A model generated the notes under the pieces. It had not been told where the DNA came from. It made no database searches and saw only the letters and a program-made list of their open reading frames with translations. Shown piece after piece: positions 1 through 6,477 of a stretch of 8,726 bases of DNA. The DNA is taken from the NCBI GenBank assembly GCA_937943665.1, contig CALEAR010000367.1, positions 1 through 8,726 on the forward strand, in the 5' to 3' direction. How positions within the stretch are numbered: position 1 is the first letter of the stretch; every line of letters starts with the position of its first letter. A program made the position numbers and the translations under genes. The stretch is from an uncultured Alcanivoracaceae bacterium. GTDB lineage: Bacteria > Pseudomonadota > Gammaproteobacteria > Pseudomonadales > Alcanivoracaceae.

Positions 1-1157
1 GCACACCCCCCACCGCCTGCGGAGAAGAAGCTCGCACCAACCTCAGGGCATCGGGCAAAGAAGCCATTTGGCGTGCTCAGCAGCGCTTATATCGCACTGG
101 CATGAACCCAGCCATTAGTTTGCACTTGCATCATCAGGGAGAAGCGGTATACCACCGTGCCATTGGTTATAAACATCCTGAATTAGGGCAACCTCTCTCC
201 CTTGATACACCGATTTGTCTTTTTTCTGCCTCCAAGGCTATCACTGCCCTTTTGGCTCACCATTTAGTCACTCTTGGCGAACTTAGCTTGCACAAACCTG
301 TGGCGCACTATTTGCCAAAGTTTGGCCAAAACGGCAAAGAGCGCATTACATTACAACAGCTTCTTACCCATAGAGCAGGCATAGCACGCCCACCCAAGAA
401 TACGCCCAACGAGGTGCTCTTCGAGCCTGAGCAAATTCTCAATCTCCTCTATGAGGCCTCACCAGTGAACCCAGGGCGCCAACAGGCGTACCATGCCATT
501 TCAGCAGGTTTTGTGATTGGGCACTTAATTGAAACCATCACGGGGAAAGATCTCAACGAACTCTTAGATGAAACAGTGCGAAAGCCCATGGGCATGAAGT
601 ATTTCACCTATGGGTTAGCCCCAGAGCATGAGCCCGCCATCAATGTGGCCACGGGCTTACCTTCCCCATTACTCGATCGTTTCCTTGAACACGCCGTGGG
701 CACCGATTTAAATACAGTGGTGGATATTTCTAACGCCGAGCCCTTCAGAAACACCATCATTCCTGCTGGCAACATTTTTGCCACCGCTGAGGAAACTAGC
801 CGCTTTTTCCAAATGCTTCTCAACCACGGCGAGTACCAAGGCAAACAAATATTTGCTCCAGAAACTGTTGCCCGCGCCACCGCTCGCACCGGCAAAGGCC
901 AACAGTTGGACCGCTCCTTATTTTTACCCATGGAGTTTAGTGCAGGGTTTATGCTAGGCGCCCCCTTATTAAGTATTTACGGACCCGGCACCACAGAAGC
1001 CTTTGGCCACCTTGGATTCATCAGTATTTATGCGTGGGCAGATCGCAAGCGTGAGTTAGCAGGGGCATTACTCACCACAGGCAAAGGCCTGCTAGGTGCG
1101 CATATACCCTACTTACTTTCATTACAAATGCGAATTAACCGATGGGCTAAGGCTTAG
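1..1157 (+). CDS. Serine hydrolase of the beta-lactamase / class C esterase family, 5'-truncated by the window edge
   Basis: This is probably a serine hydrolase of the beta-lactamase (PF00144) fold, acting as an esterase or a penicillin-binding-protein-like enzyme. Its substrate is unknown. The reading frame is open leftwards from the first in-frame ATG (102) to base 3 without a stop. Those 33 upstream codons read like ordinary protein, ending in RLYRTG just before MNPAISLHLH, so the true start lies outside the window. Counting from the ATG at 102, the catalytic SxxK motif is SASK at residues 42-45. A conserved LLTHRAGI follows at 87-94. The tyrosine motif equivalent is YHAISAGF, with Y130. 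The third motif, usually KTG or HxG, is HLG at 303-305 within FGHLGF. No signal peptide is visible, but the N terminus is missing. The gene ends in TAG and overlaps the stop of the convergent globin gene by 3 bp. No terminator follows it. I am confident of the family but not of the function. Confidence 0.88.
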   Translation, partial: TPPTACGEEARTNLRASGKEAIWRAQQRLYRTGMNPAISLHLHHQGEAVYHRAIGYKHPELGQPLSLDTPICLFSASKAITALLAHHLVTLGELSLHKPVAHYLPKFGQNGKERITLQQLLTHRAGIARPPKNTPNEVLFEPEQILNLLYEASPVNPGRQQAYHAISAGFVIGHLIETITGKDLNELLDETVRKPMGMKYFTYGLAPEHEPAINVATGLPSPLLDRFLEHAVGTDLNTVVDISNAEPFRNTIIPAGNIFATAEETSRFFQMLLNHGEYQGKQIFAPETVARATARTGKGQQLDRSLFLPMEFSAGFMLGAPLLSIYGPGTTEAFGHLGFISIYAWADRKRELAGALLTTGKGLLGAHIPYLLSLQMRINRWAKA

Positions 1158-1555
1158 TAAGCGCTGCGAATAATATCGATTCCCGGCGTGAGCACTCGCA
1201 CCCACTGCTTAGCAAGCTCTGGGCTATATTGCGGGTCGTGTTCTTTGATAGCCGCCACGAGGGACTTCAGCCAAGTTTCATACATTTCTGGGCGAATATT
1301 GTAACCCGTGCGATTATGGGATACCCCCAATTGGCGCAACTTATTATCCGAAGCACCACGGGCATGCATAATCAGCCACAAGAGCCCCGCCCTAAGCAAG
1401 TGGTATTGCTTTTCCATGTCCGTATTTTGGAACATGAACTTGATTTCCAGTGATGCATTAAAAAATATTTGGTAGAAATCCTCAAAAAACTGCTCGTTCC
1501 GACAACAACGCCCATAGCTCTGGAACACTGCGTCTATATCTGCTGCATCTAGCAT
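1154..1555 (-). CDS. Stand-alone bacterial globin (heme protein), 133 aa
   Basis: This is a single-domain globin-like protein, predicted to bind heme and a gas ligand (O2, NO or CO) in the cytoplasm. Its physiological role is unknown. From the start I choose, an aromatic-rich helix (FFEDFYQIFF, residues 23-32) matches the B helix. The CD/E region is KFMFQNTDMEKQYHLL (39-54), with F42 a candidate CD1 Phe and Q50 near the distal E7 position. The proximal F8 histidine is H80 in LGVSHNRTGYNI. The GH region ends in VLTPGIDII. The frame extends upstream to a GTG at 1621 and an ATG at 1597. I prefer the ATG at 1555 because GGGAGAGAGG lies just before it with about 6 nt spacing, and the globin fold starts at once with LDAADIDAVFQSYG. 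No sensor or cyclase domain is attached. It has its own promoter and is not co-transcribed with hom, whose terminator lies between them. Confidence 0.82.
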   Translation of the reverse strand: MLDAADIDAVFQSYGRCCRNEQFFEDFYQIFFNASLEIKFMFQNTDMEKQYHLLRAGLLWLIMHARGASDNKLRQLGVSHNRTGYNIRPEMYETWLKSLVAAIKEHDPQYSPELAKQWVRVLTPGIDIIRSAY

Positions 1556-1580
1556 GCCAACCCTCTCTCCCAAAAGAAAA

Positions 1581-1599
1581 CCATGATGATATTTCATGG
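1581..1599. repeat. Inverted repeat in the globin leader
   Basis: CCATGA (1581-1586) and TCATGG (1594-1599) form a 6-bp dyad with a 7-bp A+T-rich spacer. It lies between the predicted promoter and the preferred globin start. It could be an operator or an mRNA hairpin. It would be coding if translation began at the ATG at 1597. I do not recognise it as a known regulator site. Confidence 0.35.
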
Positions 1600-1644
1600 C
1601 ATAACACCCTACACCACCCACAAGTGTTATACAGAAATTTACGA

Positions 1645-1674
1645 ATTATAGATAATGATGAAGCAATATGCGAA
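1645..1674 (-). promoter_or_regulatory. Predicted sigma-70 promoter of the globin gene
   Basis: Read on the minus strand, a perfect TATAAT (1650-1645) is preceded by TTCGCA (1674-1669, 4 of 6 matches to TTGACA) with an 18-bp spacer. The surroundings are A+T-rich. Transcription would start near 1638 and give a leader of about 82 nt before the ATG at 1555. The element lies just after the hom terminator, as expected for an independent unit. This is inference from consensus matching. Confidence 0.5.
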
Positions 1675-1683
1675 AGATATAAC

Positions 1684-1710
1684 AAAAAACCCGAGACAAG
1701 CTCGGGTTTT
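1684..1710 (-). terminator. Intrinsic terminator of hom
   Basis: The 10-bp arms AAAACCCGAG (1686-1695) and CTCGGGTTTT (1701-1710) enclose a 5-nt loop. On the minus strand the hairpin ends in a run of six T, and it begins 28 nt beyond the hom stop codon. It isolates hom from the globin gene. On the plus strand the T run is only four, so it is mainly a minus-strand terminator. Confidence 0.9.
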
Positions 1711-1737
1711 AGATGCTTCAGGTATTATGCACACTAG

Positions 1738-3045
1738 TTAGTTTGCATCTAATGCTTCCACGCGGATGCGCATGATTTCATTATGCACCGCATCTAGGGC
1801 TGCGATGTTATCAAGGGCTCGCTGCAGTGCGCTTTCTCGAATTTTATGGGTCATAAGCACAATGGAAACATAACCCTCTTCTTCCGTATCACGCTGCAAC
1901 ATGGCCTCAATGCTCACCCCTTCCTCACTCAACAAACGAGTGATATCCGCAAGCACGCCAGTTTTATCTTGCACATGCAAGCGCACATAATAAGAGCACA
2001 CCACATCATCAATATTTAACACTTCATCCGTGGATAACTGCTCCGTTTGGAATCCCAAGAAAGGAGGGCGCTCTAATTGATCAGCCGTTAAGGCTCGGCT
2101 GAGTTCAATAATATCTGCCACCACCGCCGAGGCCGTGGGCTCGGCGCCTGCGCCGGCACCGTAATACAGGGTGGGGCCCACCGCATCACCTTCCACCATT
2201 ACCGCGTTCATCACACCATTAACATTGGCTAGCAACACTTCTTTTGGAATCAAGGTCGGGTGCACACGCAACTCAATGCCATTGCCTGTATCTTTAGCAA
2301 TGCCTAGATGCTTAATACGGTAACCGAAGTAATCCACGGCACTAATATCTTCCGTGGTGATGCGAGTGATCCCCTCGGTATACACCTTGCTAAATTGCAA
2401 GGGAATTCCAAAGGCAATGGAGGCTAAAATAGTCAGCTTATGCGCTGCATCAATGCCTTCCACATCAAAGGTAGGATCCGCTTCTGCATAACCTAAGGCT
2501 TGGGCTTCTGCCAATACTTCGGCAAAATCGCGGCCCTTTTCCTGCATCTCAGTGAGGATATAGTTACCCGTGCCATTAATAATGCCGGCCACCCATTTAA
2601 TGCGGTTTGCGGCTAGGCCTTCACCAAGGGCTTTAAGAATTGGCACACCACCGGCCACCGAGGCCTCAAAGCCCACATCCACATTGTGCTCCTGCGCCAC
2701 CTGGAAAATCTCATTACCAAATTCAGCAATCAATGCTTTGTTGGCTGTCACAATGTGCTTTCCATTACGAATGGCAGCTAGCACCAGATCCCTCGCCACT
2801 GTGGTGCCACCAATCAGTTCCACAAGGATATCCACATTAGGGTCATCCACTAAAGCAAAAATATCTGTGGAAACTTTAATATCACCAAGCTCGCAAGCGG
2901 GGTTAGGGCGTCGTGCACCAATATGGGTAATTTCAATAGGACGCCCCACACGACGAGCAATTTCAGCGGCATTACGCTGCAATACGTTCACAGTGCCACT
3001 GCCCACGGTACCCAAACCTGCAATACCTACTTTTACCGATTTCAA
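1738..3045 (-). CDS. hom: Homoserine dehydrogenase (monofunctional, with ACT domain), 435 aa
   Basis: It reduces L-aspartate-4-semialdehyde to L-homoserine with NAD(P)H, the branch point to threonine and methionine in the cytoplasm. The N-terminal Rossmann domain carries GLGTVG at residues 10-15. The stretch IVTANKALIAE has Lys103, and the substrate region EADPTFDVEGIDAAHKL has Lys203, the family's catalytic lysine position. GIINGTGNYIL (154-164) is another family signature. A C-terminal ACT domain (about 352-430, starting YYVRLHVQDKTGVLADI) suggests feedback control by threonine. No aspartate kinase is fused, and 435 aa is normal for the monofunctional type. The start codon is TTG: the frame has no upstream ATG before an in-frame stop, and GAGGA (3057-3053) sits 7 nt before it. 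It lies 147 bp downstream of xerD on the same strand. thrC, which often follows hom, is absent; a terminator and the globin gene follow instead. Confidence 0.97.
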   Translation of the reverse strand: MKSVKVGIAGLGTVGSGTVNVLQRNAAEIARRVGRPIEITHIGARRPNPACELGDIKVSTDIFALVDDPNVDILVELIGGTTVARDLVLAAIRNGKHIVTANKALIAEFGNEIFQVAQEHNVDVGFEASVAGGVPILKALGEGLAANRIKWVAGIINGTGNYILTEMQEKGRDFAEVLAEAQALGYAEADPTFDVEGIDAAHKLTILASIAFGIPLQFSKVYTEGITRITTEDISAVDYFGYRIKHLGIAKDTGNGIELRVHPTLIPKEVLLANVNGVMNAVMVEGDAVGPTLYYGAGAGAEPTASAVVADIIELSRALTADQLERPPFLGFQTEQLSTDEVLNIDDVVCSYYVRLHVQDKTGVLADITRLLSEEGVSIEAMLQRDTEEEGYVSIVLMTHKIRESALQRALDNIAALDAVHNEIMRIRVEALDAN

Positions 3046-3057
3046 TCTGGTTTCCTC
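3046..3057 (-). promoter_or_regulatory. Ribosome binding site supporting the TTG start of hom
   Basis: On the minus strand GAGGA (3057-3053) precedes the TTG at 3045-3043 by 7 nt. No ATG or GTG lies upstream in frame before an in-frame TAG, so this site decides the start. Confidence 0.7.
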
Positions 3058-3108
3058 ACTTTCAATTCTGAGAGCCTACGAAACAGCTTGCGCCTTGATG
3101 TGTATCAC

Positions 3109-3141
3109 CATGCCTTGGCATGCCAGGGCCACCTAAGTGGC
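3109..3141. repeat. Two adjacent dyads upstream of hom
   Basis: CATGCC-tt-GGCATG (3109-3122) is a 6-bp inverted repeat with a 2-nt centre. Next to it GCCAC-ctaa-GTGGC (3128-3141) is a 5-bp hairpin with a 4-nt loop. They lie between xerD and hom, about 65-95 bp before the hom start. They could be operator sites or leader-RNA structure for hom. No leader peptide rich in Thr or Ile is seen here. Confidence 0.35.
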
Positions 3142-3153
3142 AAAAGAGAAGCT

Positions 3154-3189
3154 AAGGTACCGTAAATTCCACGAAATTTCACGTACCTT
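3154..3189 (-). terminator. Imperfect long hairpin directly after xerD, possible terminator
   Basis: AAGGTAC (3154-3160) pairs with GTACCTT (3183-3189). After single-base bulges, GT pairs with AC and AAATT with AATTT, around a 6-nt loop. The hairpin begins 3 nt after the xerD stop codon. On the minus strand it is followed by a T-rich but interrupted stretch (TTCTCTTTT). It may be a weak terminator for xerD, an mRNA 3' end, or part of hom leader control. Confidence 0.4.
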
Positions 3190-3192
3190 GCA

Positions 3193-4113
3193 TTAACCGC
3201 GAGGATGATGCTCCGCGTGAAGTTGTTTTAAGCGTTCCGTGGCCACATGGGTATAAATTTGCGTTGTACTGACACTGGTATGGCCAAGCAACAACTGCAC
3301 CACTCGCAAATCCGCGCCATGATTCAATAGATGCGTGGCAAAGGCGTGGCGCAACGTATGCGGTGATAACGAGGTTTGAATGCCTGCCACCACCGCCTGT
3401 TGCTTCACCCTATGCCAAAAAGCTTGCCGTGTCATGGGCTTGCCACTAGGTCCTTGGAATAAAACGCCATTGGGTAAGGCCCCCGGCAAAAAATCACGCC
3501 CCTTTTGCAAATACAAGCCTAACCACCGCTGCGCCTCTTCCCCAAGGGGAACTAGACGCTCCTTATTGCCCTTCCCCACCACGCGCAACACACCACGGCG
3601 CAAATCTAACTGGCTCATATGTAAGCTCACCAACTCCGATACCCTAAGCCCAGTGGCATACAACACCTCGAGCATGGCCTTATCGCGCAAACCCAAAGGC
3701 TCCTCTATGTTTGGTGCCTCCAACAGGGCCTCCACTTCCGCTTCACTCAAGGTGGTGGGCAGTGGCCGCCCAAGCTTGGGCCTTTCCACTTGGGCCACGG
3801 GGTTTTCCATAACTTTGTGCTGATCAAGCAACCATAAATAAAAGCTTCGTAATGCGGAGAGATGGCGGGACACAGTGCGGGCACTTAGCCCCTTACTGTG
3901 CAAAAACGATAAATAAGCGTATATGTGGCTACGGGATACAGCCTCCACCTTAAGGTTTTCACCCACCAACCAAGCTAAAAACCGCTGAATATCTCGGCGA
4001 TAGTTACTAAGGGTGTTTTCACTGAGCCCCTTTTCTAGCCATAAAGCATCTAACCACTGTTCTAATAAACGTTCGCCAGCACTAGGGGGGGAGGTATGGT
4101 TTGTGGTATCCAT
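3193..4113 (-). CDS. xerD: Tyrosine site-specific recombinase XerD, 306 aa
   Basis: With XerC it resolves chromosome dimers at dif, under control of FtsK at the septum. The N-terminal SAM-like DNA-binding domain spans about residues 14-98, starting LLEQWLDALWLEKGLSENTL. The catalytic domain spans about 115-300. The active-site set is complete: Arg157 in ATGLRVSEL, Lys181 in GKGNKER, His252 and Arg255 in PHTLRH, His278 in LLGHTS, and nucleophile Tyr287 in QIYTHV. Its length is close to the roughly 300 aa of XerC/XerD. I call XerD rather than XerC because of overall sequence similarity and the location near hom and the rplS operon, as in other gammaproteobacteria. The ATG at 4113 has no good Shine-Dalgarno sequence, so initiation may be weak. 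The gene is divergent from the glsB-like gene, with only 48 bp between starts. It is not a phage integrase: no attachment site or phage gene is near. Confidence 0.95.
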   Translation of the reverse strand: MDTTNHTSPPSAGERLLEQWLDALWLEKGLSENTLSNYRRDIQRFLAWLVGENLKVEAVSRSHIYAYLSFLHSKGLSARTVSRHLSALRSFYLWLLDQHKVMENPVAQVERPKLGRPLPTTLSEAEVEALLEAPNIEEPLGLRDKAMLEVLYATGLRVSELVSLHMSQLDLRRGVLRVVGKGNKERLVPLGEEAQRWLGLYLQKGRDFLPGALPNGVLFQGPSGKPMTRQAFWHRVKQQAVVAGIQTSLSPHTLRHAFATHLLNHGADLRVVQLLLGHTSVSTTQIYTHVATERLKQLHAEHHPRG

Positions 4114-4119
4114 GTTTTG

Positions 4120-4126
4120 CTACACT
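4120..4126 (+). promoter_or_regulatory. Sigma-S-like promoter -10 element for the GlsB-like gene
   Basis: TGCTACACT (4118-4126) contains CTACACT, which matches the classical RpoS -10 core and also has an extended TGn. Transcription would start near 4133, giving a leader of about 29 nt and an AAAAGGA ribosome binding site before the ATG at 4162. No good -35 is seen, which RpoS promoters tolerate. The element lies just before the start codon of the divergent xerD (4111-4113). Stress control of this family is known in enterics. Confidence 0.5.
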
Positions 4127-4161
4127 TTGTTGGCATTCATTTATTTTAAAAGGATATCACC

Positions 4162-4416
4162 ATGAATATTATTGCATGGGCGCTGCTCGGACTCATTGCT
4201 GGCCTTATTGCCAAAGCGTTAATGCCTGGAGAAAAGCCCCAAGGATGCGTCATCACCACCTTGTTGGGTATGGCTGGCGCCATGGTGGGCGGTTGGTTGG
4301 CCAACGCCAGCGGCATTGGTGGCCCCGTCAACAGCCTCAGCCTTGTGAGTATTATTACAGCGGCCATTGGTGCAGCTATTTTGCTTGGGCTTTACCAATT
4401 TATCACAAAAAAATAG
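4162..4416 (+). CDS. GlsB/YeaQ/YmgE family stress-response membrane protein, 84 aa
   Basis: This is a small inner-membrane protein of the transglycosylase-associated family (PF04226). Its biochemical function is not established; members respond to stress in enterics. Three hydrophobic glycine-rich segments are visible at about residues 2-21, 28-47 and 58-78. They are separated by the family signature MPGEKPQGCVITTLLGMAGA (21-40) and a short Gly/Asn loop. The protein ends in a positive tail, ITKK. The length of 84 aa is typical. The ATG is preceded by AAAAGGA with 7-8 nt spacing. It is monocistronic, divergent from xerD and convergent with rplS. Downstream it shares a bidirectional terminator with rplS. 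This gene interrupts an otherwise minus-strand stretch. Confidence 0.93.
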   Translation: MNIIAWALLGLIAGLIAKALMPGEKPQGCVITTLLGMAGAMVGGWLANASGIGGPVNSLSLVSIITAAIGAAILLGLYQFITKK

Positions 4417-4432
4417 CCACCCCTAAACACAA

Positions 4433-4464
4433 AAAAGCAGTAGTTCCTTCGAACTACTGCTTTT
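4433..4464. terminator. Bidirectional intrinsic terminator between the GlsB-like gene and rplS
   Basis: The 14-bp perfect arms AAAAGCAGTAGTTC (4433-4446) and GAACTACTGCTTTT (4451-4464) flank a 4-nt loop. The plus strand ends in four T and the minus strand in six. It lies 16 bp after the GlsB-like stop and 18 bp after the rplS stop, so it ends both transcripts. Confidence 0.95.
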
Positions 4465-4482
4465 AAGCAACAGCCTAACTGC

Positions 4483-4848
4483 TTATTTAGCCGTGCTGAT
4501 CTTCTCTCTAATACGTGCGGATTTACCAGAGCGCTCACGTAAGTAGTAAAGCTTAGCGCGACGCACATCACCGCGACGATCCACTTTAATACTTTCGATT
4601 AAGGGGCTGTGAGTTTGGAACACACGCTCTACGCCCACACCATGGGAAATCTTACGCACAGTGAATGCAGAGTTTAAACCACGGTTACGCAGGCTAATCA
4701 CTACACCTTGATATGCCTGTAACCGCTCTCGGCTGCCCTCACGTACTTTCACTTGCACTGTGACGGTATCGCCAGGTGCAAAATCGGGCAAATCGGTACG
4801 CAATTGCGCCTGTTCTATCTCTTGCACCAAAGGTGTCTTGCCGCTCAT
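4483..4848 (-). CDS. rplS: 50S ribosomal protein L19, 121 aa
   Basis: L19 is a component of the large ribosomal subunit, located near the 30S-50S interface. The sequence matches the family along its whole length: [13 protein letters not shown] (23-35), [21 protein letters not shown] (46-66), [16 protein letters not shown] (72-87) and [12 protein letters not shown] (98-109). It is a few residues longer than the roughly 115-aa enteric form, with small extensions at both ends. It is the last gene of the rpsP-rimM-trmD-rplS operon, 18 bp after trmD. A strong AGGAG (4862-4858) precedes the ATG by 9 nt, a better ribosome binding site than those of rimM or trmD. The bidirectional terminator at 4433-4464 follows. 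Confidence 0.98.
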   Translation of the reverse strand: MSGKTPLVQEIEQAQLRTDLPDFAPGDTVTVQVKVREGSRERLQAYQGVVISLRNRGLNSAFTVRKISHGVGVERVFQTHSPLIESIKVDRRGDVRRAKLYYLRERSGKSARIREKISTAK

Positions 4849-4866
4849 GACTGCCTGCTCCTGTAA

Positions 4867-5643
4867 TTACTCAGTATTACTTTTTTCAGTGCTATGCTCT
4901 TCGATGTACTCAGCGAGCAAAGCGTCTTCCTCTTTACACAAGCCCGCAGCTTTTCGGGCTTGCAATAATTCTGGTCGTCGTTGCCATGTACGCCCTAAGG
5001 CTTGTTTTAATCGCCAACGGCGAATGGCTTCATGGTTCCCGCTCAACAACACATCTGGAACATGTCGACCTTCATATTCCACAGGGCGAGTATAATGTGG
5101 GCAATCCAATAAATTCTCAAGCTTTCCAGAAAAGGAATCTTCGCTTGCAGAATCCTCATGCCCTAGTACTCCGGGAAGCTTTCGGGCCATGGCATCCACT
5201 AGCACCATGGCAGGCAACTCACCTCCGCTGAGTACGTAATCGCCGATGGAGTACTCCTGATGCACATGCGCTTCAATAAAACGCTCATCAATGCCCTCGT
5301 ATCGGCCCGCAACTAAAATCATGTTGCGTTGCTGAGCCAGCCAATCCACATCCTGCTGTGCTAGAGGTTTGCCCTGTGGTGTCATGTACACCACTAAAGC
5401 ATCTTCTCCCACTTGGGATTTAGCGGCGGCTAGCGCCCGAGTTAATGGTTCCACTTTCATTACCATGCCCGGGCCACCCCCAAAGGGGCGATCATCCACT
5501 GTGCCATATTTATCGGTGGCAAAATCACGTGGATTAATGGGTGTCAGTGCCAAGATATTTTCTCTAACAGCCCTACCCGTCACACCATATTCGGTGATGG
5601 CAGTAAACATATCAGGAAACAACGTTAGCACTGCAATTTGCAT
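4867..5643 (-). CDS. trmD: tRNA (guanine-N1)-methyltransferase TrmD, 258 aa
   Basis: It transfers methyl from S-adenosylmethionine to N1 of G37 in tRNAs with G36, preventing +1 frameshifts. It is a homodimeric SPOUT enzyme with a trefoil knot. The start is the ATG at 5643; an upstream TTG in frame lies inside rimM and adds [11 protein letters not shown], which is not family-like. The protein opens with [13 protein letters not shown]. It contains [13 protein letters not shown] (48-60), the knot region GRYEGIDER (113-121) and [14 protein letters not shown] (133-146), R154, and the catalytic aspartate D169 in ASEDSF, at the same numbers as in E. coli. [18 protein letters not shown] (203-220) is the C-terminal signature. 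The stretch [17 protein letters not shown] is about three residues longer than the enteric form. The start is 14 bp after the rimM stop, with only a weak SD (GGGGCAGG). Confidence 0.97.
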   Translation of the reverse strand: MQIAVLTLFPDMFTAITEYGVTGRAVRENILALTPINPRDFATDKYGTVDDRPFGGGPGMVMKVEPLTRALAAAKSQVGEDALVVYMTPQGKPLAQQDVDWLAQQRNMILVAGRYEGIDERFIEAHVHQEYSIGDYVLSGGELPAMVLVDAMARKLPGVLGHEDSASEDSFSGKLENLLDCPHYTRPVEYEGRHVPDVLLSGNHEAIRRWRLKQALGRTWQRRPELLQARKAAGLCKEEDALLAEYIEEHSTEKSNTE

Positions 5644-5657
5644 GAAGCCTGCCCCGG

Positions 5658-6188
5658 TTAAAAATCTGGGTTCCAATCCGCTTCAAGCCAACCGTCCTGT
5701 ACATTTACCTCACGGATAAACTGTTCTGGCACCCAAGGGATTAAACGTTCGCGGCGATCTATGCTGTTCGCATCGCCCTTTACCACCAACACATCATTGG
5801 CACCAGTGGCAATTAAGGTTTTCACCACACCTACGTCTTCTCCGCTGGTGAGGCGAACGCGTAATCCAATTAGCTCTCGCCAGTAGTACTCACCTTCTCC
5901 CGCAGGAGGTAGAGCATCTTTCGGGATAGCTATTTCACGGCCAACAAACTCTGTTTCCGCTTGGGTTCTATCTTGGCACTGGTTAATTTGTGCCAACCAA
6001 GCTTTGCCCTGCTGTCGTGAACCGCTAAGTTCCACTGGCTGCCAACCATCGGCCCCACGTAGGTACCAAGGTTGGTACTGAAAAATATTTTCAATAGGGT
6101 CAGTGAAAGACATTACCTTCACCCACCCTTTAATACCGTGGGCGCTAGTAACACGCCCAACGATCAACGCATCTTCTTCAAGCAGCAT
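5658..6188 (-). CDS. rimM: 16S rRNA processing / 30S maturation factor RimM, 176 aa
   Basis: It assists late assembly of the 30S head by binding ribosomal protein S19 and promoting 16S rRNA maturation. The N-terminal RimM domain (about 6-92) has the signature [16 protein letters not shown] (10-25). The C-terminal PRC-barrel domain (about 98-172) opens with [12 protein letters not shown]. It includes [12 protein letters not shown] and the [10 protein letters not shown] element, and ends EADWNPDF. The length is normal. The ATG starts only 3 bp after the rpsP stop codon. No good Shine-Dalgarno sequence is visible, which suggests translational coupling to rpsP and lower output than the ribosomal proteins. 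Its stop lies 14 bp before the trmD start. Confidence 0.97.
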   Translation of the reverse strand: MLLEEDALIVGRVTSAHGIKGWVKVMSFTDPIENIFQYQPWYLRGADGWQPVELSGSRQQGKAWLAQINQCQDRTQAETEFVGREIAIPKDALPPAGEGEYYWRELIGLRVRLTSGEDVGVVKTLIATGANDVLVVKGDANSIDRRERLIPWVPEQFIREVNVQDGWLEADWNPDF

Positions 6189-6191
6189 GGC

Positions 6192-6443
6192 TTAGGCGTT
6201 CTGCTTTTGGTGCTCCTTGAGCAAGGACTTAACGCGATTAGACACCGCAGCACCTTGGCTGATCCAGTGCTCAACACGCTCTTGCTCTACGCGCAAACGC
6301 TCTTCACCACCGCGTGCAATGGGATTAAAAAAGCCTACGCGTTCAATAAAGCGACCGTCGCGCGCATTACGGCTATCGGTCACCACCATGTGGTAAAAAG
6401 GGCGCTTTTTAGATCCAGCGCGGGATAAACGAATGGTTACCAT
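6192..6443 (-). CDS. rpsP: 30S ribosomal protein S16, 83 aa
   Basis: S16 is a small-subunit ribosomal protein that binds 16S rRNA in the body and is needed for 30S assembly. The sequence is full length and typical: [20 protein letters not shown] at the N terminus, [19 protein letters not shown] (23-41), and a C-terminal [16 protein letters not shown]. It is the first gene of the four-gene operon. The ATG at 6443 is preceded by a GAG-rich ribosome binding site (GAGTGAG). A promoter and a hairpin-containing leader of about 86 nt lie upstream. Confidence 0.98.
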   Translation of the reverse strand: MVTIRLSRAGSKKRPFYHMVVTDSRNARDGRFIERVGFFNPIARGGEERLRVEQERVEHWISQGAAVSNRVKSLLKEHQKQNA

Positions 6444-6477
6444 AATCTCACTCTACTTGGTTAAACTCGGCTCACTT

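Noticed and set aside
1556..1621. Longer globin start at GTG 1621 or ATG 1597
   Set aside because: The GTG has no ribosome binding site and would fall beside the predicted transcription start; the ATG at 1597 has only a weak site. The ATG at 1555 has a strong one and begins the globin fold.
3066..3125. Short frame on the minus strand (ATG then about 19 codons) as a hom leader peptide
   Set aside because: It has a single Thr and no Ile, no run of regulatory codons and no convincing ribosome binding site or attenuator after it.
2570..3136. Open frame of 188 codons on the plus strand opposite hom
   Set aside because: It is antisense to a clear hom gene, of low complexity in residue use (many Ser, Pro, Arg), and matches no recognisable family.
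3380..3823. Open frame of 147 codons opposite xerD
   Set aside because: It is a shadow of the xerD codon pattern, with no recognisable domain or ribosome binding site.
3193..4113. Phage or island integrase rather than XerD
   Set aside because: It sits in a housekeeping neighbourhood, has Xer length and signatures, and no tRNA, attachment repeats or phage genes are near.
5644..5676. Longer TrmD start at an upstream TTG
   Set aside because: It lies inside rimM, adds residues alien to the family, and the ATG at 5643 gives the standard N terminus.
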